NCBI GenBank assembly: GCA_938011325.1
Contig: CALLUD010000006.1
Span: 682,001 to 746,000 of the forward strand
DNA: 64,000 bases
DNA from: an uncultured Spartobacteria bacterium
GTDB taxonomy: Bacteria; Verrucomicrobiota; Verrucomicrobiia; Chthoniobacterales; JAATET01
Direction: 5' to 3'
Shown here: positions 17,010-25,968 of the stretch, in pieces
Numbering within the stretch: the stretch's first letter is position 1
Layout: every line of letters starts with the position of its first letter
Made by a program: the position numbers and the translations under genes
Notes under the pieces: generated by a model
Told to the model about the DNA's origin: nothing
Seen by the model: the letters and a program-made list of their open reading frames with translations, nothing else
Database searches by the model: none

Positions 17010-17855
17010 ATGAAACTAGCTAATAAGTTTGCGGTGGTCCTCGGCACGGCGGCTCTGCTCACGAGCAGTGTCTTCGCTGGTGAAACGGTGGACTTCAAAG
17101 AGAAGAAAGTCGTTGTTGAAGAGGAGCCCACCCAGTGGTGGAACGCCTCGCTCAGCACCGGTTGGGACAGCCTCTACATGTTCCGCGGTGTCAACGTCAT
17201 CCCCGGCTTCGCTGGCTACGGCTCGAGCCTTTACTGGACGGACCTCAGCGTGACGTTCAACCTCACCGAGAACGATTTCCTCACGATCGGAACCTGGGTC
17301 GCCTTCGGTCTCACCGAGACGAACTACAAGGAGTTCGATGCGTATGCGTCCTACACGCACACCTTCGGCAACCTGTTCGTCAGCTTCGGTTACACCTACT
17401 ACCAGATCCTCAGCGTTACCAACGGCCTCTACTCGCATGAGTTGAGCGCCGGCATCGGTTACGACATCGAGCTTGGTCCGGTGACCGTGACTCCTGGCAT
17501 CAACTACTTCTTCAACGTTGGTCCTTCGCCCGATCATCGTGGGTTTGTCGAGCAGGCTGGCAGCTTCCTCGAAGCCCGCATCGACGCGAACATCCCGGTT
17601 TACAAGGATGCCATCGCCCTCACGCCTTGGGCTTCGTTCGGAACGAACTTCCGTTACAACTACACCGAGAAGTCCGATCCGCCTTCGCCCTTCAACGGCG
17701 GCAACAACTTCGAGCTCGGTGTGGCTCTTCCGATCACGCTCAGCGAAGTCGTGAGCATCGCTCCTTACGGTGCTTACAGCTACCAGTGGCAGAAGCTGGT
17801 GGGCACCCGCACCAACACCTTCTGGGGTGGCGGTTCGGTGACCTTCTCGTTCTAA
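17010..17855 (+). CDS. Outer-membrane beta-barrel protein
   Basis: A 281-aa exported protein with a clear signal peptide (cleavage after VFA, about residue 23). The mature part starts with a charged segment and then alternates aromatic and polar residues in strand-like stretches, ending in Phe (GGGSVTFSF), the usual beta-signal for outer-membrane insertion. It resembles short putative porins of about 250-300 aa. Codon use differs from its neighbours, with many GGT, CGT, GCT and GTT codons, as is common for highly expressed genes. There is no Shine-Dalgarno sequence before the ATG. A strong terminator follows, so it is probably monocistronic. The transported substrate is unknown. Confidence 0.8.
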   Translation: MKLANKFAVVLGTAALLTSSVFAGETVDFKEKKVVVEEEPTQWWNASLSTGWDSLYMFRGVNVIPGFAGYGSSLYWTDLSVTFNLTENDFLTIGTWVAFGLTETNYKEFDAYASYTHTFGNLFVSFGYTYYQILSVTNGLYSHELSAGIGYDIELGPVTVTPGINYFFNVGPSPDHRGFVEQAGSFLEARIDANIPVYKDAIALTPWASFGTNFRYNYTEKSDPPSPFNGGNNFELGVALPITLSEVVSIAPYGAYSYQWQKLVGTRTNTFWGGGSVTFSF

Positions 17856-17883
17856 TCCACGAGCTGAGTTAGCTGACAGATTT

Positions 17884-17917
17884 GGCCCTCCTGCGAAAGC
17901 AGGAGGGCCTTTTCTTT
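17884..17917 (+). terminator. Rho-independent terminator of the beta-barrel gene
   Basis: A perfect 11-bp stem, GGCCCTCCTGC / GCAGGAGGGCC, closed by a GAAA tetraloop and followed by TTTTCTTT. It lies 29 bp after the stop codon. Confidence 0.93.
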
Positions 17918-17986
17918 ACCCTCGTCTTTTCCGGGTGAATAAATCCTTCGCGCTCCACGTTTCCCGATGCGAAGATTTACGCCGCC

Positions 17987-19012
17987 ATGGAAACGCTGGA
18001 GCTGCTTGGAGTCGCGCTTGGGCTCGCCACCCTTGCAGGGATCAATCTCTATCTCACCGTCTTTGTCACTGGCCTGGCCGTGCGGTTGGGCTGGATCACG
18101 CTCGCCCCCCAATACGAACAACTTTCCGTCCTCGCGGACCCCGTCATTCTCTGGGTCTCCGGCACCCTGTTCTTCCTCGAGTTTTTTGCGGACAAGGTGC
18201 CATGGGTGGACTCCCTATGGGACTCCATCCACACGCTGATTCGTCCAGTTGGCGGCGCGCTGCTGGCCATCACCGTGCTGGGTGAGGTCAATCCCGTCTA
18301 CGATGTCATCGTCGGCCTCCTCGGAGGCGGCGTCGCGCTCAGCGCTCACGCAGCGAAGGCAGGCACGCGCCTGTTGATCAATGCCTCGCCGGAGCCGTTT
18401 ACGAACATCGGAGCCAGCGTGGCTGGGGATGTCGGCGTCGTTGCCGGCCTGGGGTTGATCGCGCTGAATCCCCTGGTGGCGCTTGCCATTGCCATCGTCG
18501 TTCTGGGGCTCGCCATCTGGCTGGTGCCGCGGATCTTCCGCACCGCCCGCACGGCCCTGTGGCTTTTCTGGCACCGGGTGTTACACGCATTCGGCCGCGA
18601 GACCACTCCCAACCCCGCTCCCGAAATCCCTCACGAGCTGGACATGGCGCTCATGCAGGCACGCGGCGAAGATGTCCGCGTGCTGTGGGCTGCGCCGTGC
18701 ATTTCCGGAAAACTCCCCGATCTCCGGCCAAACCGCTTTGGCTGGCTCGTGTGGACCGGGGGGGAGAAGGGCGGGCTGGATTTCTCGACCATCTCGCCCA
18801 CCGGCGTGAAGCTGGTGCCGATCTCCACGGAAAATTGCAAGGCCCAGCACCGCGCCGGACTCTTTGCGGACCGCGTCGTCATTTACCGCGCTTCGGACGG
18901 AATCGCGCAGACGTTCCGATTCGATCGCACGCGCCGGAACCTCGCGAAGCAGCTCGTCGAGGGCCTCCGTCAAGCCGAGATCGCGCCCGCGGCGCCGGCG
19001 CTGGCTTCCTGA
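17987..19012 (+). CDS. DUF4126-family membrane protein
   Basis: A 341-aa protein. The N-terminal ~195 residues match the DUF4126 pattern: about five hydrophobic helices, the early LAGINLYLTVF motif, and a P..FTN..AS..GD segment in the middle (about 135-150). The C-terminal ~130 residues are soluble and carry basic and aromatic residues; this tail is longer than the bare DUF4126 domain. The function of the family is not established. It converges with glmM, with 7 bp between the stops. Confidence 0.85.
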   Translation: METLELLGVALGLATLAGINLYLTVFVTGLAVRLGWITLAPQYEQLSVLADPVILWVSGTLFFLEFFADKVPWVDSLWDSIHTLIRPVGGALLAITVLGEVNPVYDVIVGLLGGGVALSAHAAKAGTRLLINASPEPFTNIGASVAGDVGVVAGLGLIALNPLVALAIAIVVLGLAIWLVPRIFRTARTALWLFWHRVLHAFGRETTPNPAPEIPHELDMALMQARGEDVRVLWAAPCISGKLPDLRPNRFGWLVWTGGEKGGLDFSTISPTGVKLVPISTENCKAQHRAGLFADRVVIYRASDGIAQTFRFDRTRRNLAKQLVEGLRQAEIAPAAPALAS

Positions 19013-19019
19013 GGACCGC

Positions 19020-20408
19020 TTACGCGCCGATCTGCGACACCAGACACTCCGAAATACGGTCGGCGTGCTGGTTGATCAGCGCCTCGTCACGCCCCTCGAT
19101 CAACAAGCGGATCTTCGGTTCGGTTCCCGAGTAGCGCAGCAGCACCCGCCCTTTTCCATTGAGAGCGGCTTCCGCCTCACGCACGAGATCCGGCACGTTT
19201 CGCAGCGTCTCGATCGGCGGTTTGTCCTTCACCTTCAAGTTGCGCTGCGCCTGCGGGTATTTCCGCAGGCACTTCTTCAACTCGCCCAGCGTCCTGCCGG
19301 TGGTGACCATGATTTCGAGAATCTGGAGGGCGCTCACGATGCCGTCGCCGGTCGTGGAAAACTCCCGGAAAATCATATGGCCGCTTTGCTCGCCGCCGAT
19401 CGAGTAGTCGCCGCGCATCATCTCCTCGATGACGTAACGGTCACCCACCTTCGTGCGGACGACCTTGCCACCGGCACTCTCGATGGCCTCGTCGAGGCCG
19501 AAGTTGCTCATCACCGTTGCGACGAGCGTGTTCCCGGCCAGCGTTCCACGCCGCAAATTCTCGATCGCCGCGATGGCAAGAATCTCATCACCGTCGACGA
19601 CCTCGCCATTCTCGTCACAAAGCAACGCGCGGTCGGCATCGCCGTCATGCGTGATCCCCACATGAGCCCCGCTTTCGCGAACCAAACGCTGAATCTCCGA
19701 CGGGTGCGTGCTGCCGCAGTCGGCATTGATGTTCGTGCCGTTCGGCGCGCAATGCGCCGTCACCACCTCCGCACCCAGCTCCCGCAAAATGCAGGGCGTG
19801 GATTTGTAGGCGGCTCCATTCGCGCAATCCACGGCAATCTTCAGTTTCTCGAGCGTCAGACCGCGCGGGAAGCTGCGCTTCGCATGCTCGACGTAGCGGC
19901 CGAGTGCGTCGTCGATCCGCGTTGCACGCCCGATTTTTCCGGCGGTCGGGCGAATACTGTCGATCTCCCCGCTGAAAACGATCTGCTCGATGCGCGACTC
20001 GATCGCGTCGTCCAGCTTGTAGCCGTCGTGACGGAAAAATTTGATGCCGTTGTCCTCGTAGGGATTGTGGGAGGCGCTCAGGACAATGCCCGCATCGGCT
20101 CGCAGCGATCGGGTGATGTAGGCCACCCCGGGCGTTGGCAGCGGACCAATCAACAACACGTCCACCCCGAGCGACGTCAGACCCGCCACCATCGCATTTT
20201 CCAGCATGTAACCGGAGAGGCGGGTGTCCTTCCCCAGAACGATCTTCGGGCGGCCGCCATCGTGACGTCCGTAGGGGCCTCCATTGCTGCTGAAAACATG
20301 CGCGGCCGCACGTCCCAGCTTCAAGGCCGTCTCGGCCGTCACCGGTTCCACATTCGCGACACCACGGACGCCGTCGGTTCCAAAAAGTTTACGGGACGAT
20401 TCGCTCAT
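19020..20408 (-). CDS. glmM: Phosphoglucosamine mutase
   Basis: Converts glucosamine-6-phosphate to glucosamine-1-phosphate for UDP-GlcNAc, peptidoglycan and LPS. The 462-aa protein has the N-terminal KLFGTDGVRG signature, the phospho-serine loop SASHNP (Ser113), the metal loop DGDADR and the C-terminal phosphate-binding RYSGTEPKIR. The frame is open further upstream, but the family N-terminus begins at the ATG at 20408, whose A is also the last base of the preceding small gene's TAA stop. It is the last gene of hisD-folP-cdaA-(CdaR-like)-glmM. In other bacteria GlmM interacts with and inhibits CdaA, which fits this order. Confidence 0.97.
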   Translation of the reverse strand: MSESSRKLFGTDGVRGVANVEPVTAETALKLGRAAAHVFSSNGGPYGRHDGGRPKIVLGKDTRLSGYMLENAMVAGLTSLGVDVLLIGPLPTPGVAYITRSLRADAGIVLSASHNPYEDNGIKFFRHDGYKLDDAIESRIEQIVFSGEIDSIRPTAGKIGRATRIDDALGRYVEHAKRSFPRGLTLEKLKIAVDCANGAAYKSTPCILRELGAEVVTAHCAPNGTNINADCGSTHPSEIQRLVRESGAHVGITHDGDADRALLCDENGEVVDGDEILAIAAIENLRRGTLAGNTLVATVMSNFGLDEAIESAGGKVVRTKVGDRYVIEEMMRGDYSIGGEQSGHMIFREFSTTGDGIVSALQILEIMVTTGRTLGELKKCLRKYPQAQRNLKVKDKPPIETLRNVPDLVREAEAALNGKGRVLLRYSGTEPKIRLLIEGRDEALINQHADRISECLVSQIGA

Positions 20409-20566
20409 TATCGGGACAGGGATTGCGCGGCGGCCGCGGGCTCCGGCCAGCGCGGCATCTCCTCGCGGAGGTTTTGCTTGATGATATACCAAAGCCCCGT
20501 CGCCAGCAGGACGCAGACGGCCTTAGCCCTCCAGTGCTGTATCAGTCTTTTCGGGGTGATCTTCAT
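20408..20566 (-). CDS. Single-helix CdaR (YbbR)-like micro-protein
   Basis: A 52-residue frame that starts inside the 3' end of cdaA and ends with TAA sharing its last A with the glmM ATG (TAATG). The product begins MKITPKRLIQ, then HWRAKAVCVLLATGLWYII, one membrane helix of the kind that opens CdaR (N..W..K..SLLLA..LW), followed by a short charged/Pro-Ala tail of about 22 residues. CdaR normally lies exactly here, between cdaA and glmM, but carries several extracellular YbbR domains; these are absent. The ATG at 20566 is 7 bases after a GGAG-poor purine stretch, and coupling with cdaA is likely. Position, overlap geometry and the LLATGLWY motif argue that it is real. Confidence 0.62.
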   Translation of the reverse strand: MKITPKRLIQHWRAKAVCVLLATGLWYIIKQNLREEMPRWPEPAAAAQSLSR

Positions 20567-21323
20567 TCTCCAACAACAGCAGCCGGCTCAGCTGCTTTCG
20601 AAAATTTTCCACGTTCAGGTTTCGGTCGATGATTCCATCGTGGCAAATCGAAACCTGCCCGGTCTCCTCGGAAACCACGATGGTCAGGGCATCCGACTCC
20701 TCGCTCAAGCCCAGCCCCGCGCGATGCCGCAGACCGAGGTTTCGATCGAGATCCTCGCGCTGGGTGAGCGGAAAAATGCAACCGGCCGCAACGATGCGGT
20801 CGTTGGCGACGATCAGACCGCCATCATGGAGCACCGTCTTCGGGTGAAAGATCGTCATGACCAGTTCCTTGGAATACTCGCAGTCGATGATGACACCCGT
20901 CTCGGCAAGCGCCCTCAGGTTGATTTCCCGCTGCACGGCGATCAATGCACCGAAACCCTTGCCCGCGAGGTCGAAAACCGTGTCCGTGATCTCCTCGATG
21001 GTCTCGCGATTCTCGAAGGCCGACCCGAAAAACCGATGACTCCCCAGTTCCGTAAGCGCACGCCTCAGCTCCGGCTGGAAAATGACCACCAGCGCGATGG
21101 CGAGAAAAACCGACAGGCTGCGCAGCAACCAGCCGATCACCATCAGGTTCAACAACTGGGAGATCAGCGTGAGCGTGATCACCACCAGCGCGAGCCCGAT
21201 CAGGATGCGCGCCCCACGAGTGCCGCGCAGGTAGGTGTAAATATAGTAGAGAACGAACGCGAGAATCAGGATCTCGATCGGCGCCGTCCAGTTGTCGCGA
21301 ATGAACTGCCAGGTCCTCTCCAT
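20523..21323 (-). CDS. cdaA: Membrane diadenylate cyclase
   Basis: Makes the second messenger c-di-AMP from two ATP. The 266-aa protein has the CdaA layout: three N-terminal membrane helices (about 10-80) and a DAC domain (about 100-240) with the DGG (usual DGA) and RHRAGLGLSE (usual RHRAA.G.SE) active-site motifs. The start is the ATG at 21323; a TTG two codons earlier is possible. It overlaps folP's stop region closely and the downstream small gene by 44 bp. c-di-AMP controls potassium and osmotic balance and cell-wall homeostasis; the linkage to glmM matches this. Confidence 0.95.
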   Translation of the reverse strand: MERTWQFIRDNWTAPIEILILAFVLYYIYTYLRGTRGARILIGLALVVITLTLISQLLNLMVIGWLLRSLSVFLAIALVVIFQPELRRALTELGSHRFFGSAFENRETIEEITDTVFDLAGKGFGALIAVQREINLRALAETGVIIDCEYSKELVMTIFHPKTVLHDGGLIVANDRIVAAGCIFPLTQREDLDRNLGLRHRAGLGLSEESDALTIVVSEETGQVSICHDGIIDRNLNVENFRKQLSRLLLLENEDHPEKTDTALEG

Positions 21324-21325
21324 GA

Positions 21326-22171
21326 TCAATCGCCCAGAATGGCCTCGGTCATCCGCATGGCCTCGAAGTGCGGCTGCGGCTCATGCACGCGAAAAATCCG
21401 CGCTCCTCGCGCGCGGCAAAAGCTCGTCAGCGCCACCCCCGACCACAGGCGACTGGCGATTTCCCTGGTGCCCTTCCACTGACCAAGAAACGATTTTCTC
21501 GAGACACCGATCAGCACCGGACGACGCAACGACACAAAGTCCGCCGTGTGTTTGAGAAGGGAAAAATTATGCGCTGAGGTCTTTCCAAAGCCGATTCCTG
21601 GGTCGAGCGCGATCCGCATGGGGTCAACGCCGGAGGCTACCGCCGCCTCCATACGCTGTCGAAGAAATTCCCGGACTTCGCCGACGACGTCGTCATATTC
21701 CGGAGATTCCTGCATCGTCCTCGGGGTGCCGCGCATATGCATGAGCACCACTCCCGCCCGCGTATCACGCGCGATGTCCATCATTTCCGGATCGCCACCG
21801 AGAGCCGTCACGTCATTGATGATGTCCGCGCCCGCCTTCATCGCCGCCAACGCGACGGAGGACTTCGACGTGTCGATGGAAATGAGGATGTCGGATCGTG
21901 CCCGTAATGCCGCGATCACCGGAATCACCCGCCTCAACTCCTCCTCTTCGGAAACACTCGGCGCGCCCGGCCTGGTCGACTCGCCGCCCACGTCGATGAT
22001 TTCCGCGCCCTCGCGCTCCATTTCCAGCGCATGCGCAACGGCCCGCTCCGGATCCTCAAAATTGCCACCATCGGAAAAGGAATCCGGCGTGACGTTGAGG
22101 ATTCCCATGATCACGCCCCGCGTCGTGAGATCGAGCCGTCGACGCGGGTTATCCCAAATTCCGGGCTCCAT
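21326..22171 (-). CDS. folP: Dihydropteroate synthase
   Basis: Condenses p-aminobenzoate with dihydropterin pyrophosphate in folate synthesis; the target of sulfonamides. The 281-aa protein has the two family signatures: GILNVTPDSFSDGG near residue 23 and the GAEIIDVGGESTRPGA segment around 55-70, plus the SIDTSK and DPGIGFGK loops. The stop lies three bases before the cdaA ATG, and its own ATG is three bases after the hisD stop, so the operon is tight. Confidence 0.97.
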   Translation of the reverse strand: MEPGIWDNPRRRLDLTTRGVIMGILNVTPDSFSDGGNFEDPERAVAHALEMEREGAEIIDVGGESTRPGAPSVSEEEELRRVIPVIAALRARSDILISIDTSKSSVALAAMKAGADIINDVTALGGDPEMMDIARDTRAGVVLMHMRGTPRTMQESPEYDDVVGEVREFLRQRMEAAVASGVDPMRIALDPGIGFGKTSAHNFSLLKHTADFVSLRRPVLIGVSRKSFLGQWKGTREIASRLWSGVALTSFCRARGARIFRVHEPQPHFEAMRMTEAILGD

Positions 22172-22174
22172 GCC

Positions 22175-23485
22175 CTAGCGGGGCTTCCTCGGTGTTTTCC
22201 CGACGGGAATCCGGATTGCGGCTGAGCGTCCATGCGCATCCAGCCCCTCGATTTCGCTGAACGTCTTGATAATCGGCAGGGACTTCCTCAACGACTCCTC
22301 GTCGAATCGCACGATACTCGTCCGTCGCTGGAACTGATCGGCGGTCAGGCCCGGAAACGACTTGCCCGCGCCTCCCGTCGGAAGTTCATGGCTCGGCCCC
22401 GCGAGAAAGTCGCCCGCCACAATCGGCGAGATGCCACCGAGGAAAATCGCTCCCGCGGAATTCAGCTCCGCAGCCACATCCCCGGGACGCTCGGTCGCGA
22501 TCGACACGTGCTCGGAGGCATACGCGTTGGCAAGGGCGATCGCTTCGTCCATGTCGCGGACCTGGACCAGCAGGGAATGATTGAGCGCCTCCTTGAGAAA
22601 TTCCGGACGGGACGACTCCGCCGACTGCTCCTGAATCGCAGCCGCCACCGCGTCGAGCAACGTTCCGGACGGCGTCAGCAGGATCGCCTCGCTTCCATGT
22701 CCGTGCTCGGCCTGGGCCAGAAGGTCCGCCGCAACCCATGCCGGGTTTGCGGTATCATCGGCAATGACGAGCACCTCACTCGGTCCGGGCAGCAAATCGA
22801 TCGAGCACAGCCCCACCGCCTGCCGCTTTGCCTCGACGACATAAGCATTCCCAGGGCCGAAAATCTTCACCACGGGCGCGATGGTTTTCGTTCCGAGGGC
22901 GAGCGCCGCCACCGCCTGTGCACCACCCACGCGATAAATCTCCGTGGCACCGCAGAGACTGAGGGCCGCGAGCAACGCCGGATGCACACTCCCGTCCTTG
23001 CCTGCGGGCGTCACCGCGACGATCTCCGGCACACCAGCCACCTGCGCCAGCGTGCATGTCATGATCGCCGAGGACACAAGCGGCGCCGTCCCGCCGGGCA
23101 CGTAAATGCCCACACGGCGGAAGGGGTCGAACCGCTCACCGACGATCGCGCCCTGCTTGTTCTTCATGAGCCAGCTCTCGCGAAGCCCCGCCTTTGCGAA
23201 GGCTGCGACGTTCGCCCGGGACGCAAGAATCGCCCTCCGGGTCTTTGCAGGCAGGGACTCCACCGCCGCCGCGACCTCCTCCTTGCTGACGGCGAGTCGC
23301 TTCGGTGTCAGGCGGGGACCTCCAAATTTTTCCGTATATCGAATCAGCGCGCGATCTCCCTCCCGCTCGATCTCACGAAAGACCTCTGCGACCGTCTGCT
23401 GAACTTCCACGTTGGGTCTCGCCCGTCGCGACAACGGCTTGAGTTTCTTTTCGTATCCCGGGTCTGAGCAACGAACGATGCGCAT
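22175..23485 (-). CDS. hisD: Histidinol dehydrogenase
   Basis: Catalyses the last two steps of histidine synthesis (histidinol to histidine, NAD+-dependent, zinc enzyme). The 436-aa protein has the conserved IYVPGGTAPLVSS region, the zinc-site AQAEHGHGSEA motif and GPSHELPTGG near the C-terminus. The open frame continues upstream, but homology starts at the ATG at 23485, which also lies 8 bases after a -10-like TAGATG. It opens the hisD-folP-cdaA-glmM operon; no other his gene is nearby. Confidence 0.96.
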   Translation of the reverse strand: MRIVRCSDPGYEKKLKPLSRRARPNVEVQQTVAEVFREIEREGDRALIRYTEKFGGPRLTPKRLAVSKEEVAAAVESLPAKTRRAILASRANVAAFAKAGLRESWLMKNKQGAIVGERFDPFRRVGIYVPGGTAPLVSSAIMTCTLAQVAGVPEIVAVTPAGKDGSVHPALLAALSLCGATEIYRVGGAQAVAALALGTKTIAPVVKIFGPGNAYVVEAKRQAVGLCSIDLLPGPSEVLVIADDTANPAWVAADLLAQAEHGHGSEAILLTPSGTLLDAVAAAIQEQSAESSRPEFLKEALNHSLLVQVRDMDEAIALANAYASEHVSIATERPGDVAAELNSAGAIFLGGISPIVAGDFLAGPSHELPTGGAGKSFPGLTADQFQRRTSIVRFDEESLRKSLPIIKTFSEIEGLDAHGRSAAIRIPVGKTPRKPR

Positions 23486-23493
23486 GGTTCGCC

Positions 23494-23523
23494 CATCTAA
23501 GCGCAAAGACCATCGCGTGGCAA
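23494..23523 (-). promoter_or_regulatory. hisD operon promoter, TTGCCA-18-TAGATG
   Basis: Minus-strand TTGCCA (23523-23518) and TAGATG (23499-23494) are separated by 18 bases. Eight bases separate the -10 box from the hisD ATG, so the transcript would begin at or within a base or two of the start codon. Confidence 0.45.
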
Positions 23524-23614
23524 AGCCGCGCGCAAACGGAGCATGGCTCAGCGCAACGTGACACGATGGAATGGCCATTTCGTCCGGAAAAGGGCACTGT
23601 TGTCGCGCCCAGCC

Positions 23615-25765
23615 ATGCATCGAGCCGTCGTTTTATTTTTTCTGGTCCCGATGATTTCGCTCCTCCCGCGTGAGGCCGGCGCGGAGACGCTGAATTTTTC
23701 CGGGCGGCTCGAAGGGCAATCCCGCAAACCGGGATGGAAATTCCTGGTCGCAAAAAGTCACCGGCATATCTTCGGATGGATCGGTTCGCAAACCCAATTC
23801 GTCGTTCGGGGATCCGTGCGCGGCACCGGAAGGGTGCGGGCCGCCATTTTCTCGGCAACGACTTCGGGGAACGAAGGCCGACTCACGGCTCGAATCCGCG
23901 GGAATCGTCTCACCGGAAATGGATTCCTGCGCAGCTCTGATGAAGCGCAGCGGTTCCGTCTGCCACGAACGCGCGCAAAGACAGGCGGGCGCCGTGACAT
24001 GTCTTCCAACACGCGGTTGTCACCGCTCCCCATCAGGTCGGGCGAATGGGTTGGAGGACGCCTGATCATTCGAAAGAACGATAACGGCACCTATTCCTGG
24101 CGCGCGGTTTTCGATTTGAAGACCCACCCATCCTTCACTCGCCAGGGCATCGTGCCCGCTCCCGCCGGCGGTGCCATGTTGCGGATTGCGGTGTCCGGCA
24201 ACCGGGTGCTGCCGACGGCCGTCTTCCATGTCGATCCCCAAGGTGGCTGGTTGTATTTCAGCGCCCGGATTCCAAGGGACGACAAGACATGGCATGGCGC
24301 CGTAAAGCTCCATGCGAGTCGCCCGTCTCCCGAGCCTCCGACCCCATTTGTCGCCCGGTCATTTGCTACGGATCACACGGAGACGTTCGGCGGGCGCACA
24401 CTCACCTACCGGGCCACGGCAGCGGACACCGTTTTTACAAACGCGGATGGCAAGCCTGCGGCGACCATGTTCTCGTTCAGCTACATGGAAACTCCGGTGC
24501 GCCCGGAGAAACCGGTGCTCTTCGTCTACAACGGCGGCCCCGGGTCCTCCTCCATCTGGCTCCACATGGGCATGCTCGGGCCACGTCGCATCGTTTACGA
24601 GGACCCCATTCACCCTCGCACCGTTCCGCCTTTCACGGTGGAACAAAACCCGCGCTGCCCCCTCGACCTGGTCGATCTTGTATTCATCGATCCCGTTGGA
24701 ACCGGATACAGCAAGCTGCTCCCGGCCGGAAAGGCGACCGACTTCTACGGCGTGGAAGAGGACGCCCAGGCGATGGCGGATTTCATCACCGCATGGCTCA
24801 CGCGAAACGGACGATGGAACTCGCCGCGATTGATCATCGGCGAGAGCTACGGAGCGATCCGCTCGGCCGTGCTCGCAAACAAGCTCACCGGCGGGCCTCT
24901 TACCGGCTCCCTGAACGGCGCCACGCTCAACGGCGCATTGCTCCTCGGACCCTCTCTGGAAACAGGCATCCCCTCATTGCCCGGAACCGAGGTCGAGAAG
25001 GTGACGAGCCTCCCGAGCTTCACCGCCGCGGCATGGTATCACGGCCGGATCGATCCCGGCGCAGGTCTCGCGGAGACCGTCTCGGCAAGTCGGGCCTTCG
25101 CCGGCACCGATTACCTTCTCGCGCTTGCAAAAGGCTCGGCCCTCACGCCGGATGCCCGGCAGGAAATCGCCGCAACGCTGGCGTCTTACACCGGCATCCC
25201 GGGAGGGCTTTGGGTGGAGAAAGACCTGCGACTCGAAATCGGAGCGTTCATGCGCACGCTGCTCGCCGACGAGGGGTTGGAAATCGGCGGCTACGACAGT
25301 CGTTACACCCTGCCCCTCCGGCCCTCCGGAGGCGATCCCGTGGCCGACGACGCTGCGATGGCCCAATACACGCCCGGCTTCGTGGCCGCCTTCAACGAGT
25401 GGACCCGCAACGGCCTGAAGGTGCAAATCGACGAGCCCTACCGGCCCATCGTTTTCCAGCCCATCAATGCCCTCTGGAACTGGGGACTGGGACCCGGAAT
25501 GCCCTCACCTCCCCACAACTACGCCGAAGACCTCGCCATCGCAATGCGGCGGAATCCCTCGCTGCTGCTGTTCGTCGGGTCCGGTTACTACGATCTCGTC
25601 ACGACAATGGACGCCGCCGACTACGCTCTCGCCCACGCAGGGTTACCGTCCGAACGCGTCACCCGCCGCATCTACGAATCCGGCCACATGCCCTATCTCG
25701 GCGAAGAAAGCGCCGATCAGTTGAACCGGGACGTCCGGGCCTTTATCGAGAGCGCCCTCCCGTGA
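23615..25765 (+). CDS. Exported serine carboxypeptidase (S10-type) with N-terminal beta-rich region
   Basis: A 716-aa exported peptidase. The signal peptide starts at the ATG at 23615 (MHRAVVLFFLVPMISLL) and ends near AGA. Residues about 30-245 form a beta-rich region without a family I recognise. The C-terminal ~460 residues are a serine carboxypeptidase: YNGGPGSSS oxyanion motif, nucleophile GESYG (Ser411), Asp660 in SGYYDLVT and His691 in ESGHMPY. Similar bacterial enzymes are periplasmic or secreted and release C-terminal amino acids at acidic pH. The gene stands alone and diverges from hisD; the two starts are 130 bp apart. Confidence 0.88.
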   Translation: MHRAVVLFFLVPMISLLPREAGAETLNFSGRLEGQSRKPGWKFLVAKSHRHIFGWIGSQTQFVVRGSVRGTGRVRAAIFSATTSGNEGRLTARIRGNRLTGNGFLRSSDEAQRFRLPRTRAKTGGRRDMSSNTRLSPLPIRSGEWVGGRLIIRKNDNGTYSWRAVFDLKTHPSFTRQGIVPAPAGGAMLRIAVSGNRVLPTAVFHVDPQGGWLYFSARIPRDDKTWHGAVKLHASRPSPEPPTPFVARSFATDHTETFGGRTLTYRATAADTVFTNADGKPAATMFSFSYMETPVRPEKPVLFVYNGGPGSSSIWLHMGMLGPRRIVYEDPIHPRTVPPFTVEQNPRCPLDLVDLVFIDPVGTGYSKLLPAGKATDFYGVEEDAQAMADFITAWLTRNGRWNSPRLIIGESYGAIRSAVLANKLTGGPLTGSLNGATLNGALLLGPSLETGIPSLPGTEVEKVTSLPSFTAAAWYHGRIDPGAGLAETVSASRAFAGTDYLLALAKGSALTPDARQEIAATLASYTGIPGGLWVEKDLRLEIGAFMRTLLADEGLEIGGYDSRYTLPLRPSGGDPVADDAAMAQYTPGFVAAFNEWTRNGLKVQIDEPYRPIVFQPINALWNWGLGPGMPSPPHNYAEDLAIAMRRNPSLLLFVGSGYYDLVTTMDAADYALAHAGLPSERVTRRIYESGHMPYLGEESADQLNRDVRAFIESALP

Positions 25766-25968
25766 TCCTGCGCCCGCAGGATACCCAGGCCTACAGACGA
25801 CGCCGACGGAACCAATAAATGGGCTGCTCCTGATGAAGCACCCACCGTCACTTCCTTGGGGTCCTCGACAGATTCGTCACTTCGCGTTCCGGCGTCTGCG
25901 TGTGGCTCCAGTTGAACGAGATTCTCGAATAGCCCTCGCGAAGCTCTCCGAAACGCCCCGCCGAAGAA

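Noticed and set aside
18864..21482. Plus-strand open frame of 872 codons antisense to glmM, the CdaR-like gene and cdaA
   Set aside because: It spans several real genes on the other strand, lacks any domain and has shadow-type composition. A single gene there is not credible.
25765..25782. Hairpin ATCCTGC-GCCC-GCAGGAT after the carboxypeptidase gene, considered as a terminator
   Set aside because: The seven-base stem has no following run of T on either strand; too weak to call.
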